Positions 34,182-44,100 of a stretch of DNA of 64,000 nt are shown piece after piece. This stretch comes from Candidatus Pantoea floridensis. GTDB lineage: Bacteria; Pseudomonadota; Gammaproteobacteria; Enterobacterales; Enterobacteriaceae. The stretch is from the NCBI RefSeq assembly GCF_900215435.1, contig NZ_OCMY01000001.1, forward strand, positions 1,736,001 to 1,800,000, written 5' to 3'. Within the stretch, counting starts at the first letter, position 1. Each line of letters starts with the position of its first letter. The translations under genes were made by a program, and so were the position numbers. Under the pieces are notes generated by a model, which was given only the letters and a program-made list of their open reading frames with translations, searched no databases and was not told the origin of the DNA.

Positions 34182-35441
34182 ATGCTGCAATTTATTATTA
34201 AGGATGTTCTTGGAACACCCGCTATACTTGTCGGCCTTTTTTCCCTGTTTGGTTTATTATTGCAAAAGAAACCGGTCTCTGATGTTATTTCCGGTACGCT
34301 TAAAACCATTATGGGTTTTGTTATTCTCATCGCCGGGGCCAATTTAATTGCGGCCACACTGACCATTTTTAGCCAACTCTTTGAACACTCGTTTAATATT
34401 CAGGGTGTGGTGCCAAACACCGATGCGATGGCGGCGCTGGCGCAGAAAAGCTACGGCACTGAAACCGCGATGATCATGGTGTTCGGCATGTTGGTGAACA
34501 TTCTACTGGCACGCATTACGCCGCTGAAATACATCTTCCTGACCGGCCACCATACTCTGTATATGTCGGCGATGCTGGCGGTAATCCTGTCAGTGGGTGG
34601 TGTGCACGGATTCTGGTTAGTCGTAATTGGATCACTGATTCTCGGCACCATGATGGTGGTGTGCCCGGCAATTCTGCAGCCCTTTACGCGCAAGATTACC
34701 AATTCGGACGATCTGGCGCTCGGCCACTTTGGCTCCACCGGTTACCTGCTCTCTGCGCTGGTAGGTAAAGTGGTCGGTAAAGGCAGCCCGTCGATTGAAG
34801 AGTTGAAGGTACCAAAAACGCTCAACTTCCTGCGCGATTCATCGGTAGCGATTTCGCTGACCATGATGATTCTGTTCATCGCGCTGGTGTTGGTCGCCGG
34901 TAAAGCATTTACCGAAACCATCAGTGGCGGCCAGAACTACATTGTGTTCGCCATCATCCAGTCGATTACCTTTGCAGCCGGCGTCTATATTATCCTGGCC
35001 GGCGTACGTATGGTGATTGCGGAGATCGTCCCCGCCTTCAAAGGCATTGCCGATAAACTGGTGCCTAACGCCAAGCCGGCATTGGATTGCCCAACGGTGT
35101 TCCCGTTCGCGCCTAATGCGGTGATCATCGGTTTCCTGTCGAGCTTCTCCGCCGGTTTGATCAGCATGTTCCTGTGCCCGTTGTTTGGTCTGAGCGTGAT
35201 CGTTCCCGGTCTGGTGCCACACTTCTTCTGCGGTGCCACCGCTGGCGTCTACGGCAATATCACCGGCGGACGTCGTGGTGCGGTGATCGGCGCCTTTGTG
35301 CAAGGGTTACTGATCTCCTTCCTGCCCGCGATTCTGCTGCCGATGATGGGTGACCTCGGCTTCGCCTCCACCACCTTTGGTGACGCGGATTTCGGCATTG
35401 TCGGTATCGTGCTCGGCCACATTATTTCGTTCTTCCATTGA
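34182..35441 (+). CDS. PTS EIIC permease, ascorbate (SgaT/UlaA) family
   Basis: Polytopic membrane permease of 419 residues with around eleven hydrophobic segments. UlaA-type features include GFVILIAGANLI, FLTGHHTLYMSAM and PGLVPHFFCGATAGVYGN. UlaA imports L-ascorbate, but the locus lacks ulaD, ulaE, ulaF and ulaG relatives, so the substrate may be a different sugar. Part of an EIIA-EIIB-EIIC-epimerase operon. Confidence 0.88.
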   Translation: MLQFIIKDVLGTPAILVGLFSLFGLLLQKKPVSDVISGTLKTIMGFVILIAGANLIAATLTIFSQLFEHSFNIQGVVPNTDAMAALAQKSYGTETAMIMVFGMLVNILLARITPLKYIFLTGHHTLYMSAMLAVILSVGGVHGFWLVVIGSLILGTMMVVCPAILQPFTRKITNSDDLALGHFGSTGYLLSALVGKVVGKGSPSIEELKVPKTLNFLRDSSVAISLTMMILFIALVLVAGKAFTETISGGQNYIVFAIIQSITFAAGVYIILAGVRMVIAEIVPAFKGIADKLVPNAKPALDCPTVFPFAPNAVIIGFLSSFSAGLISMFLCPLFGLSVIVPGLVPHFFCGATAGVYGNITGGRRGAVIGAFVQGLLISFLPAILLPMMGDLGFASTTFGDADFGIVGIVLGHIISFFH

Positions 35442-35448
35442 TGTCATC

Positions 35449-35470
35449 AACAGCGCCTGCGGGCGCTGTT
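35449..35470 (+). terminator. Hairpin between EIIC and epimerase genes
   Basis: A 9-bp stem AACAGCGCC / GGCGCTGTT with a 4-base loop is followed by TTTG, 7 bases after the EIIC stop. The short T-run suggests partial termination, so the epimerase may be made at lower level than the transporter. Confidence 0.6.
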
Positions 35471-35490
35471 TTTGTAATGAGGAAAGAGTT

Positions 35491-36171
35491 ATGAGTGCAA
35501 AATTTTCGCCGTCATTAATGTGCATGGACCTTACCCGCTTCCGCGAGCAAGTGGAGGCGATGAATAGCACCGCTGCGTTTTATCATGTCGATATTATGGA
35601 TGGCAGCTACGTCAAAAATATTACCCTATCGCCGTTCTTTATTGAGAACCTACGTAAAATTACTGAAGTGCCGATTGATGTGCATTTAATGGTGAATCAT
35701 CCGGAAGATATTATTCCAATGTGCATTGAGGCGGGCGCGGATATTATTAGCTTTCACCCCGAAACCGCCAATAATAAAATCTTCCGTTTACTTACGCAGA
35801 TTAAAGAGGCCGGACGGCGTTGCGGCGTGGTGTTAAATCCGGCAACCCCAGCGGAAACCATTCGTGAATACGCGCATCTGCTGGATAAAGTAACGGTGAT
35901 GTCAGTAGATCCCGGCTTTGCTGGACAGAAATTTATACCGGAAACGCTGAATAAGATCCGCCAGCTGATTGCGATGCGTGAAGAGCAGGGTTATCACTAT
36001 CTGACCGAAATTGATGGTTCGTGCAATGCGCGCACCTTCAAGCAGATTGCGGCGTCGGGCGTTGATGTGTTTATCGTGGGCACATCGGGATTATTTAATC
36101 TGCATGACGATGTAGCGCAGGCGTGGCAAAAGATGGAGCGCATTTTCGCCGCTGAAACCGCCAGAGTCTGA
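35491..36171 (+). CDS. Ribulose-phosphate/allulose-6-phosphate 3-epimerase family enzyme (AlsE-like)
   Basis: TIM-barrel epimerase of 226 residues from the ATG at 35491 (SD GAGGAAAG upstream). Metal and catalytic motifs are FYHVDIMDGSYV, DVHLMVNHPED, VMSVDPGFAGQKFIPE and EIDGSCN, closest to E. coli AlsE (D-allulose-6-phosphate to fructose 6-phosphate) rather than Rpe. The PTS would supply a ketose phosphate in the cytoplasm, and this enzyme would invert C3 to feed central metabolism. The exact substrate is not shown by the sequence. Confidence 0.85.
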   Translation: MSAKFSPSLMCMDLTRFREQVEAMNSTAAFYHVDIMDGSYVKNITLSPFFIENLRKITEVPIDVHLMVNHPEDIIPMCIEAGADIISFHPETANNKIFRLLTQIKEAGRRCGVVLNPATPAETIREYAHLLDKVTVMSVDPGFAGQKFIPETLNKIRQLIAMREEQGYHYLTEIDGSCNARTFKQIAASGVDVFIVGTSGLFNLHDDVAQAWQKMERIFAAETARV

Positions 36172-36177
36172 GAATGA

Positions 36178-36232
36178 GGTGGCCATAAATGACCACCCTA
36201 CAAAATCCGTAGGGTCGCCATTCATGGCGACC
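36178..36232. repeat. Head-to-head pair of GTAG palindromes
   Basis: GGTGGCCATAAATGACCACC (36178-36197, slightly imperfect) is followed by CTAC, seven bases, GTAG and the perfect palindrome GGTCGCCATTCATGGCGACC (36213-36232). It lies between the convergent epimerase and aminotransferase genes and could act as a bidirectional terminator. Confidence 0.85.
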
Positions 36233-36267
36233 TTGTTAATAATCGCACCTTATTTATGACGATCGTT

Positions 36268-37608
36268 CTATCGTCCCAGCTCGCTCAGCGACTTATCCAG
36301 CGCCCCTACCAGCCAATCGATATCCGCCTCCTGGAACGCCAACGGCGGACGCAGCTTCAGCACGTTGCCGTACGGGCCCGCAACTGACGTCAGCACGTGG
36401 TGCTCACGCAGTTTCTCAATCAAATCCAGCGCTAGCGCTTTATCCGGCGTTTTGCTGGCGCGGTCTTGCACCAGTTCGAAACCAATAAACAGCCCGGCGC
36501 CGCGCACATCGCCGATTGATTCATGACGATCCATCAGTTTCTGCAATTCGCTCAACAGCTTAGCCCCGACTACGCGGCTATGCTCCTGCAGGTCCTCTTC
36601 TTTAATCACCGTCAACACCGCCTGCGCTGCGGCCATTGCCACCGGATTACCGCCAAAGGTGTTGAAGTAAGGAATTTCATCGCTAAACGCCGCCAGCACA
36701 TCGCTTTTTGCCAGCAGGCCGGAAACAGGAATACCGTTGCCCATTGGCTTGCCGGTGGTGACCACATCCGGCACCACGCCGTGGCGTGCAAAGCCCCAGA
36801 ACGCATCGCCGGTACGGCCAAAGCCTGGCTGCACTTCATCGGCGATAAAAATCCCGCCGTTGGCATGCACCACATCGACCGCTTTCTGCAAGAAGCCGCG
36901 CGGGTTAGGCAGCACACCATCTGAAGAGAAGATGGAATCAGCGAGGAAGCCGGCAAACTTAATACCGTGGGCTTTCATATCGTCGATCTGCTTTTGGATT
37001 TCATTGGCAAACCACTCGCCGAGATCGGGCGCATTGACGCGATAGGCATCCGGCGGCGGCACCAGACGCGTGGTTGCAGCTAACGGCTGTCCGCTGCCGA
37101 GCGCCGGTGAAACCCCCGACGTGAGATCGCTGGTGCCGTGATAGGCCTCCTGCGACACAATAATGCCGGTGCCGCCGCTGAAGGCACGCGCTACGCGAAT
37201 CGCCAAATCGTTGGCTTCCGAACCGGTGCACATGTACATCGCGCGGTCGATGGCATCCGGTGTGGTCGCCAGCAGCGCTTCGGTATAATCGAGAATGCGC
37301 TCATGCAGATAACGCGTATGGGTGTTCAGCATCTTCATCTGCTGATTGACCGCCTCAATCACCGCCGGATGGCAGTGACCAATGCTCGCCACGTTGTTGT
37401 ACACATCAAGATATTTATGGCCAGCGGCATCCCATAAATATTGCCCTTCGCCGCGCACCAGATGCACTGGCTTGCGGTAAAACAGACGATATGACTCGCC
37501 CAACACTTTGCTGCGTTTATCGGTCAGCTTGCGGGTTTCCGCATCCAAATCGTCGGCGTGCTCTGCACGAAAACTGTTGGTGTCCATGATGGTAGAACGT
37601 GTAGCCAT
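36268..37608 (-). CDS. Class III (PLP) aminotransferase
   Basis: Fold type I pyridoxal-phosphate enzyme of 446 residues from the ATG at 37608 (SD GGGAG 5 bases upstream); a longer upstream frame is rejected. The PLP-phosphate site CTGSEANDLAIR, the EAYHGTSD block, FIADEVQPGFGRTG and the Schiff-base Lys in TTGKPMGNG are present. The opening resembles the AGXT2/phosphoethanolamine phospho-lyase subgroup more than GabT or ArgD. The substrate is not assigned. The divergent DeoR gene is its likely regulator. Confidence 0.85.
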   Translation of the reverse strand: MATRSTIMDTNSFRAEHADDLDAETRKLTDKRSKVLGESYRLFYRKPVHLVRGEGQYLWDAAGHKYLDVYNNVASIGHCHPAVIEAVNQQMKMLNTHTRYLHERILDYTEALLATTPDAIDRAMYMCTGSEANDLAIRVARAFSGGTGIIVSQEAYHGTSDLTSGVSPALGSGQPLAATTRLVPPPDAYRVNAPDLGEWFANEIQKQIDDMKAHGIKFAGFLADSIFSSDGVLPNPRGFLQKAVDVVHANGGIFIADEVQPGFGRTGDAFWGFARHGVVPDVVTTGKPMGNGIPVSGLLAKSDVLAAFSDEIPYFNTFGGNPVAMAAAQAVLTVIKEEDLQEHSRVVGAKLLSELQKLMDRHESIGDVRGAGLFIGFELVQDRASKTPDKALALDLIEKLREHHVLTSVAGPYGNVLKLRPPLAFQEADIDWLVGALDKSLSELGR

Positions 37609-37782
37609 GGTAACTCCCGTTGCGAAGGTGAAAGGGGTGCATGCGAAATAGCCCATTGTCGCTATCATGCCTGCTTTAGCGACAAATGCAACCAAATACA
37701 CAAATACAACCAAATACACATGACGGCCTGATGACACTCAGGTAAGCTTAGGCCCAGATTGAACACGCCCCAGGGAAAAGTC

Positions 37783-38559
37783 ATGCTGCAGGAAACTCGC
37801 TTACACCGCATTCGTGCGCTGCTGACCACGCAACATCAGGTCAGTACCGAGCGCATTATTAAAGAGCTTGGCATCTCGCGCGAAACCGCACGGCGCGACA
37901 TTATTGAGCTGGAAGCACAAGGATTGGCGCGGCGGGTGCATGGTGGTTTGGTGGCCGTTGATAGTCAGCCAGAGCCGCCGCTGCAGGTGCGCCGCAACGC
38001 GCAGGCGAAAGAGAAACGCGCCATCGCCATCGCCGCCGCGCAGCATTTGCAGCCGGGACAAACCCTGTTCCTTGATGCCGGCACAACGACAAACATGTTG
38101 GCGGAAGCGCTGCGCACCATGTCGGGTTTAACCATCATCACCAACAGCCTGCAGGCCGCGCTGGCGCTGAGCGCGGCCGAAGAGCATGAAACATTGAATA
38201 ATCAGGTGATTTTGATTGGCGGCATGATGATGGCAGGCGCACAGCAAACGCGCGGCGAAATGACCCTCGGCGAGATTTATCGTTATCGCGCTGATGTCGC
38301 GCTGCTTTCGCCGGTCGGCATTGATGCTAAAAACGGTGCCAGCAGCTTCCATCCCCATGAAGCGGCGATTGCCCGCGCTATGGTGCAGCAAGCGAATCGC
38401 ACGATTTTACTGGCGGATCACAGCAAGCTCGGGGTGGTTAGCCGCACGGTTTACGCTCCGATTGCCGATGTCGATTTGCTGATCTGCGACAGCGGCCCGG
38501 CAAAACCCGGCGCGCTGGCGGCGCTGCAACAGGCGCTGCCGCAGGTACAGGTAGTTTAA
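37783..38559 (+). CDS. DeoR/GlpR-family transcriptional regulator
   Basis: Regulator of 258 residues from the ATG at 37783 (GGGAAAAGTC precedes it); a TTG 24 bases upstream is an alternative. The N-terminal HTH has [20 protein letters not shown] (about residues 25-44), the DeoR signature. The C-terminal sensor has the phosphosugar-type motif [16 protein letters not shown] and LADHSKLG. It is divergent from the aminotransferase gene. Its 3' end overlaps the convergent fdhD by 3-4 bases. Confidence 0.88.
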   Translation: MLQETRLHRIRALLTTQHQVSTERIIKELGISRETARRDIIELEAQGLARRVHGGLVAVDSQPEPPLQVRRNAQAKEKRAIAIAAAQHLQPGQTLFLDAGTTTNMLAEALRTMSGLTIITNSLQAALALSAAEEHETLNNQVILIGGMMMAGAQQTRGEMTLGEIYRYRADVALLSPVGIDAKNGASSFHPHEAAIARAMVQQANRTILLADHSKLGVVSRTVYAPIADVDLLICDSGPAKPGALAALQQALPQVQVV

Positions 38560-39407
38560 CGCAGGCGTTGCGGATGACTGTAAACGGTGGCGCGGCCCGG
38601 TTTACTGAAGCCAACCAACGTGAGATTGCAACGCTCGGCTACCTCAACGGCGAGCTGTGTCGCCGCCGATACCGCAAACAGAATTTCAACGCCGCACATG
38701 GCGGATTTCTGCACCATCTCATAGCTGGCGCGGCTGGAAACCAGCACCGCGCCCTGCTGCCACGGCTGCTGGCTGCGACTGCCGAGCAGTTTATCCAGCG
38801 CCACATGACGTCCCACATCTTCGTAACCACCCTGCAACTCGCCCTGCGGCGACATCCAGGCCGCCGCGTGAGTGCAGCCGGTGAGATTACCAATCGGCTG
38901 ATAATCACGCAGCTGCGCCAGCCCTTTATCGAGATGGCCTAAATCAAAGGTTTGGCTGAACGGCAGCGGCTGCAGCGGTTTGCCGATTTGATCGAGCTGC
39001 TCCACGCCGCATACGCCGCAGCCGGTGCGACCCGCCATGGCGCGACGCTGCTCTTTTAACGCCATAAAGCGGCGGCTGGAGAGCTCAATCTGCACTTCAA
39101 TACCCTGGCAACCCGGCACCACGTCCATGCCGAAAATCTCATTCGGCTGCTCGATAATCCCTTCCGATAGCGAAAAACCGAGCGCAAAGGCTTCGAGATC
39201 GTTGGGCGTCGCCATCATCACCACGTGCGAAATGCCGTTATAGACCAGCGCGATCGGCACTTCCTGCGCCAGCCAGTCGGTTTCTGCGCTATCGATAGTA
39301 CGGCGCTGCCACACCGGCGACTGCACCGCACCTGAGATCTTATTCACACTCTCGTTACATTCTGGCTGATTCGCTTTCACTTTTTTCGTCTCGGGCAACA
39401 ACCACAT
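38556..39407 (-). CDS. fdhD: Formate dehydrogenase accessory sulfurtransferase FdhD
   Basis: Transfers sulfur from IscS to the bis-MGD molybdenum cofactor of formate dehydrogenases, which is essential for their activity. The product is 283 residues (E. coli 277). The reactive cysteine pair is in [13 protein letters not shown], and [22 protein letters not shown] and [20 protein letters not shown] family blocks are present. It is divergent from fdoG with 93 bases between starts, the same arrangement as E. coli. Confidence 0.96.
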   Translation of the reverse strand: MWLLPETKKVKANQPECNESVNKISGAVQSPVWQRRTIDSAETDWLAQEVPIALVYNGISHVVMMATPNDLEAFALGFSLSEGIIEQPNEIFGMDVVPGCQGIEVQIELSSRRFMALKEQRRAMAGRTGCGVCGVEQLDQIGKPLQPLPFSQTFDLGHLDKGLAQLRDYQPIGNLTGCTHAAAWMSPQGELQGGYEDVGRHVALDKLLGSRSQQPWQQGAVLVSSRASYEMVQKSAMCGVEILFAVSAATQLAVEVAERCNLTLVGFSKPGRATVYSHPQRLR

Positions 39408-39456
39408 TAAAGCTGTGGTAATATTTAGCCGCTATTGTCACAAGTTTAGTCGGGTC

Positions 39457-39482
39457 ATTCTTGCACCGTATATCGCAAGAAT
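39457..39482. promoter_or_regulatory. Inverted repeat upstream of fdoG
   Basis: Perfect 8-base arms ATTCTTGC and GCAAGAAT are separated by 10 bases, ending 18 bases before the fdoG ATG and within the fdhD-fdoG divergent region. It could be an operator or a 5'-UTR hairpin. I do not recognise a known regulator for it. Confidence 0.6.
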
Positions 39483-39500
39483 ATAGAGGGATAATAATCC

Positions 39501-42500
39501 ATGAATGTCAGCCGAAGAAAATTCTTCAAAGTATGCGCTGGCGGTATGGCAGGGACAACGGCAGCACTGCTCGGCTTTGCGCCGGAAGTGGCATTGGCGG
39601 AAACACGACAGTACAAACTGCTGCGTGCCCGCGAAACCCGTAACACCTGTACTTACTGCTCAGTCGGCTGTGGCTTGTTAATGTACAGCCTCGGCGACGG
39701 CGCGAAAAACGCCAAAGAGACCATTTTCCATATTGAAGGGGATCCGGATCATCCGGTGAGCCGCGGTGCATTGTGCCCGAAAGGCGCAGGCCTGCTCGAC
39801 TTCGTGCACAGCGACAGTCGTCTGCATTTCCCGGAATATCGCGCACCAGGCTCCAATAAATGGCAGCGCATTAGCTGGGATGATGCCTTTGATCGCATCG
39901 CCAAGCTGATGAAAGCTGACCGCGATGCCAATTTCATCGCGCAAAATGCGGCGGGCGTGACGGTTAACCGTTGGCTCTCCACCGGCATGCTGTGCGCTTC
40001 GGCATCCAGCAATGAAACCGGCTATTTAACCCAGAAATTTACCCGATCGCTCGGCATGTTAGCGGTCGACAACCAGGCACGCGTTTGACACGGACCAACG
40101 GTAGCAAGTCTTGCTCCAACATTTGGTCGCGGTGCGATGACCAACCACTGGGTCGACATCCGTAATGCCAATCTGATCGTTGTGATGGGCGGGAACGCGG
40201 CTGAAGCGCATCCTGTCGGTTTCCGCTGGGCGATGGAAGCCAAGATTCACAACAAAGCCAAACTGATAGTTATCGATCCGCGCTTTACGCGTACGGCATC
40301 GGTCGCTGATTTCTATACGCCGATTCGCTCGGGCACCGACATCACCTTCCTGTCGGGCGTACTGCTGTGGCTGCTGCAAAACGACAAAATCCAGCATGAA
40401 TATGTGCAGGCGTACACCAATGCCAGCCTGATCGTGCGTGAGGATTATCACTTTGAAGATGGCCTGTTCAGCGGCTACGACGAAGAGAATCGCAAATACG
40501 ATAAAACCAGCTGGAACTACGAGATGGGCGACGACGGCTTCGCCAAACGCGACGCCACGCTCACCCATCCGCGCTGCGTGTGGAACCTGCTGAAACAGCA
40601 CGTCAGCCGCTACACGCCGGAGATCGTCGAACGTATCTGCGGTACGCCGAAAGCAGACTTCCTGCACGTTTGCGAACTGATTGGCGAAACCAGCGCGCGC
40701 GATCGTACCACCTCGTTCCTGTATGCGCTCGGCTGGACGCAGCACTCGGTGGGCGCGCAGAACATCCGCACCATGGCGATGATTCAGCTGCTGCTCGGCA
40801 ACATGGGCATGATTGGCGGCGGCGTAAATGCGCTGCGCGGCCACTCCAATATTCAGGGGCTCACCGATCTCGGCCTGCTGTCGCAAAGCCTGCCGGGTTA
40901 CATGACTTTGCCGTCGGAGAAACAAGCCGATCTGCAAACCTATCTGGCTGCCAATACGCCAAAAGCGCTGCTGCCGGGTCAGGTGAACTACTGGAGCAAC
41001 TATCCGAAATTCTTTGTCAGCCAGATGAAAGCCTTCTTCGGCGACAAAGCCCAGAAGGAAAATAGCTGGGGCTTCGATTGGTTGCCGAAGTGGGACAAAG
41101 GCTACGATGTGCTGCAGTACTTCGAAATGATGTCGCAAGGTAAGGTCAACGGCTATCTGTGTCAGGGCTTTAACCCGGTGGCGTCGTTCCCGAATAAGCG
41201 CAAAGTGATCGCTTCGCTGTCGAAGCTGAAGTTCCTGGTCACCATCGATCCGCTCAACACCGAAACCTCAACCTTCTGGGAGAATCACGACGAATTTAAT
41301 GATGTTGATCCGTCACAGATTCAAACCGAAGTGTTCCGCTTACCATCCACCTGCTTCGCCGAAGAGAACGGTTCCATCGTTAACTCCGGTCGCTGGCTGC
41401 AGTGGCACTTCAAAGGCCAGGATGCGCCAGGCGAAGCGCTGAATGATGGCGAGATTCTTTCCGGCATTTACTCTCGCCTGCGCAAGATGTACGCCAGTGA
41501 AGGCGGTGCGCTGCCTGAGCAGGTGTTGAACATGAGCTGGAACTATAAAACGCCTGAAAATCCTGCCCCGGAAGAAGTGGCGATGGAGAGCAACGGTAAA
41601 GCGCTGGCGGACGTGTTCGATGACAAAGGCACGCTGCTGGTGAAAAAAGGCCAACAGCTCAGCACCTTTGCCCATCTGAAAGATGACGGCAGTACCAGCA
41701 GCGGCTGCTGGATTTTCGCCGGCAGCTGGACGCCAGAAGGCAACCAGATGGCGCGCCGTGACAACACCGATCCAACCGGACTCGGCAACACGCTGAACTG
41801 GAGCTGGGCATGGCCGCTCAACCGCCGCATTCTCTACAACCGCGCCTCGGCGGATCCGCAAGGCAATCCGTGGGATCCTAAACGTCAGATCCTGAAGTGG
41901 GATGGCAGCAAATGGGGCGGCATGGATGTGCCGGACTACAGCGCCGCCGCGCCGGGCAGCGATGTCGGGCCGTTCATCATGCAGCCAGAAGGTCTTGGTC
42001 GCCTGTTTGCGCTCGACAAAATGGCCGAAGGTCCGTTCCCGGAACACTACGAGCCGTTTGAAACGCCGATTGGCACCAACCCGCTGCATCCGAATGTGGT
42101 ATCCAACCCGGCGGCGCGCGTGTTCAAGGACGATTTGGCCTCGATGGGCCAGGCGGAGCAGTTCCCATATGTCGGCACCACCTATCGTCTCACCGAGCAT
42201 TTCCATTACTGGACCAAGCACGCGCGGCTCAACGCCATCGCGCAGCCGGAGCAGTTTATTGAAATCGGCGAGAAGCTGGCCAACAAGCTCGGCATCGCGC
42301 AGGGCGATACGGTGAAAGTGAGCTCCAATCGCGGCTATATCAAAGCCAAAGCGGTGGTCACCAAGCGCATCCGTCCACTGAACGTCGACGGCAAAATCGT
42401 CGATACCATCGGCATTCCGATTCACTGGGGCTATCAGGGCGTGGCGAAGAAAGGCTTTATCGCTAATACCCTGACGCCGTTTGTCGGTGATGCCAACACG

Positions 42501-42548
42501 CAAACGCCAGAATTCAAGGCGTTCCTGGTCAACGTCGAGAAGGTGTAA
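39501..42548 (+). CDS. fdoG: Formate dehydrogenase-O alpha subunit FdoG (selenoprotein, UGA recoded)
   Basis: Periplasmic molybdopterin enzyme oxidising formate to CO2, 1015 residues when the UGA at 40086-40088 is read as selenocysteine. Sec is at residue 196, the position in E. coli FdnG/FdoG. The frame is continuous on both sides ([18 protein letters not shown]). A twin-arginine signal SRRKFF occupies residues 4-9. The 4Fe-4S ligands are [10 protein letters not shown] and [15 protein letters not shown] hairpin follows at 40100. The FdoG rather than FdnG name is chosen because of fdhD and fdhE flanking, as in the E. coli fdo locus. Confidence 0.97.
40086..40117 (+). promoter_or_regulatory. 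Selenocysteine codon and bacterial SECIS hairpin in fdoG
   Basis: The UGA at 40086-40088 is followed 11 bases later by GGTAGCAAGTCTTGCTCC (40100-40117). It folds as GG-(bulged U)-AGCAA / UUGCU-CC with a G-U-C apical loop. Bulged U and loop G-U are the SelB contacts known for E. coli fdhF and fdnG elements. Confidence 0.93.
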
Positions 42549-42559
42549 GGAGAACGAAT

Positions 42560-43459
42560 ATGGCTTATCAATCTCAAGACATTATCCGCCGCTCCGCCAC
42601 CAATGGACTCACGCCTGCCCCGCAGGCGCGTAACCATCAGCAGGAAGTGGCGAAACTGATCGACGTGACCACCTGTATCGGCTGCAAAGCGTGTCAGGTG
42701 GCGTGTTCAGAGTGGAACGATATCCGCGATGAAGTGGGGCATAACGTGGGGGTATATGACAACCCCGCCGATTTAACCGCCAAATCCTGGACGGTGATGC
42801 GCTTCTCAGAAGTGGAGGAGAACGGCAAGTTAGAGTGGCTGATCCGCAAGGATGGCTGCATGCACTGCGCCGATCCCGGCTGTCTGAAAGCCTGCCCCTC
42901 TGAAGGTGCGATTATTCAGTACGCTAACGGCATCGTCGATTTTCAGTCCGAACAGTGCATTGGCTGCGGCTACTGCATTGCGGGCTGTCCGTTCGACGTG
43001 CCGCGTCTGAATAAAGATGATAACCGCGTGTATAAATGCACGCTGTGCGTCGATCGTGTCAATGTGGGCCAGGAACCGGCATGCGTGAAAACCTGCCCGA
43101 CCGGTGCGATTCATTTCGGCAGCAAAAGCGATATGCAGGCGCTGGCGGGTGAACGCGTGGCCGAGCTCAACACGCGCGGTTATGCCAATGCGGGCTTGTA
43201 CGATCCCGCAGGCGTGGGCGGCACACACGTGATGTACGTGCTGCACCACGCCGACAAGCCGCAGCTCTATCACGGTTTGCCAGAAAATCCGAGCATCAGC
43301 CCGGCGGTGACGTTCTGGAAGGGGATCTGGAAACCGCTGGCGGCCATCGGTTTTGCCGCCACCTTTGCTGCCTCGGTGTTCCACTACGTCGGCGTAGGCC
43401 CGAACCGCGTGGAAGAGGATGAAGACGAGAACCTGCACGAAAAAGAGGAGCGCGAATAA
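42560..43459 (+). CDS. fdoH: Formate dehydrogenase-O iron-sulfur subunit FdoH
   Basis: Electron-transfer subunit of 299 residues carrying four 4Fe-4S clusters. Their ligands appear as [42 protein letters not shown] and CTLCVDR/CVKTCP. A C-terminal transmembrane helix (about residues 255-280) anchors it to the periplasmic side of the membrane. SD AAGGAG precedes the ATG. Its stop shares a base with the fdoI start. Confidence 0.97.
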   Translation: MAYQSQDIIRRSATNGLTPAPQARNHQQEVAKLIDVTTCIGCKACQVACSEWNDIRDEVGHNVGVYDNPADLTAKSWTVMRFSEVEENGKLEWLIRKDGCMHCADPGCLKACPSEGAIIQYANGIVDFQSEQCIGCGYCIAGCPFDVPRLNKDDNRVYKCTLCVDRVNVGQEPACVKTCPTGAIHFGSKSDMQALAGERVAELNTRGYANAGLYDPAGVGGTHVMYVLHHADKPQLYHGLPENPSISPAVTFWKGIWKPLAAIGFAATFAASVFHYVGVGPNRVEEDEDENLHEKEERE

Positions 43460-44100
43460 TGAAAAAACGCGATCGTCTGGTGCGCTACAGCGCACCGGAA
43501 CGCATCAATCACTGGATTGTGGCGTTCTGTTTTGTCTTCGCCGCGCTGAGCGGACTGGGTTTCTTTTTCCCTTCGTTTAACTGGCTGATGCACGTTCTTG
43601 GCACGCCGCAGCTGGCGCGCATCCTGCATCCGTTTGTCGGTGTAGTGATGTTTGCCGCCTTTATCATCATGTTCTTACGTTATTGGAAACATAATCTGAT
43701 CAACCGTGAAGACCTGGTGTGGGCGAAAAACATCCGCAAAATCGTGCAAAACGAAGAGGTGGGCGACACCGGCAAATACAACTTCGGGCAGAAGTGTGTG
43801 TTCTGGGCTGCTATCATCAGCTTAGTCTTGCTGCTGGTGAGCGGGATTGTCATCTGGCGCCCTTACTTTGCCGGCGCCTTTGCCATTCCGCTGATTCGCG
43901 CCGCCTTAGTGGTGCATTCGGTCTCAGCTGTGGCGCTGATCGTGGTGATTATGGTGCACATTTACGCCGCGTTGTGGGTAAAAGGCACCATTACCGCCAT
44001 GGTTGAGGGCTGGGTTCCGGCCGCGTGGGCGAAGAAACATCATCCACGCTGGTATCGCGAGCAGCGCCAACGCCAAACACAACAGGAAAAACGTCCCTGA
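43459..44100 (+). CDS. fdoI: Formate dehydrogenase-O cytochrome b556 subunit FdoI
   Basis: Membrane dihaem cytochrome b of 213 residues (E. coli 211) with four transmembrane helices. Haem-ligand histidines are expected in RINHWIVAF, in the second helix near [12 protein letters not shown], and in [12 protein letters not shown]. It passes electrons from FdoH to quinone. Its ATG overlaps the fdoH stop and its TGA overlaps the fdhE ATG, so fdoGHI-fdhE is one translationally linked operon. Confidence 0.96.
   Translation: MKKRDRLVRYSAPERINHWIVAFCFVFAALSGLGFFFPSFNWLMHVLGTPQLARILHPFVGVVMFAAFIIMFLRYWKHNLINREDLVWAKNIRKIVQNEEVGDTGKYNFGQKCVFWAAIISLVLLLVSGIVIWRPYFAGAFAIPLIRAALVVHSVSAVALIVVIMVHIYAALWVKGTITAMVEGWVPAAWAKKHHPRWYREQRQRQTQQEKRP

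Noticed and set aside
40086..40088. Stop codon splitting fdoG, which might suggest a pseudogene
   Set aside because: SECIS, position 196 and presence of selA, selB and selC show it is a selenocysteine codon.
40059..41138. Long open frame (359 codons) antisense to fdoG
   Set aside because: It is a shadow of the codon pattern of fdoG, with no recognisable domain, no SD and unusual composition.
41340..42503. Second long antisense frame (387 codons) opposite fdoG
   Set aside because: Same reason; GC-rich third positions of fdoG leave the opposite strand free of stops.
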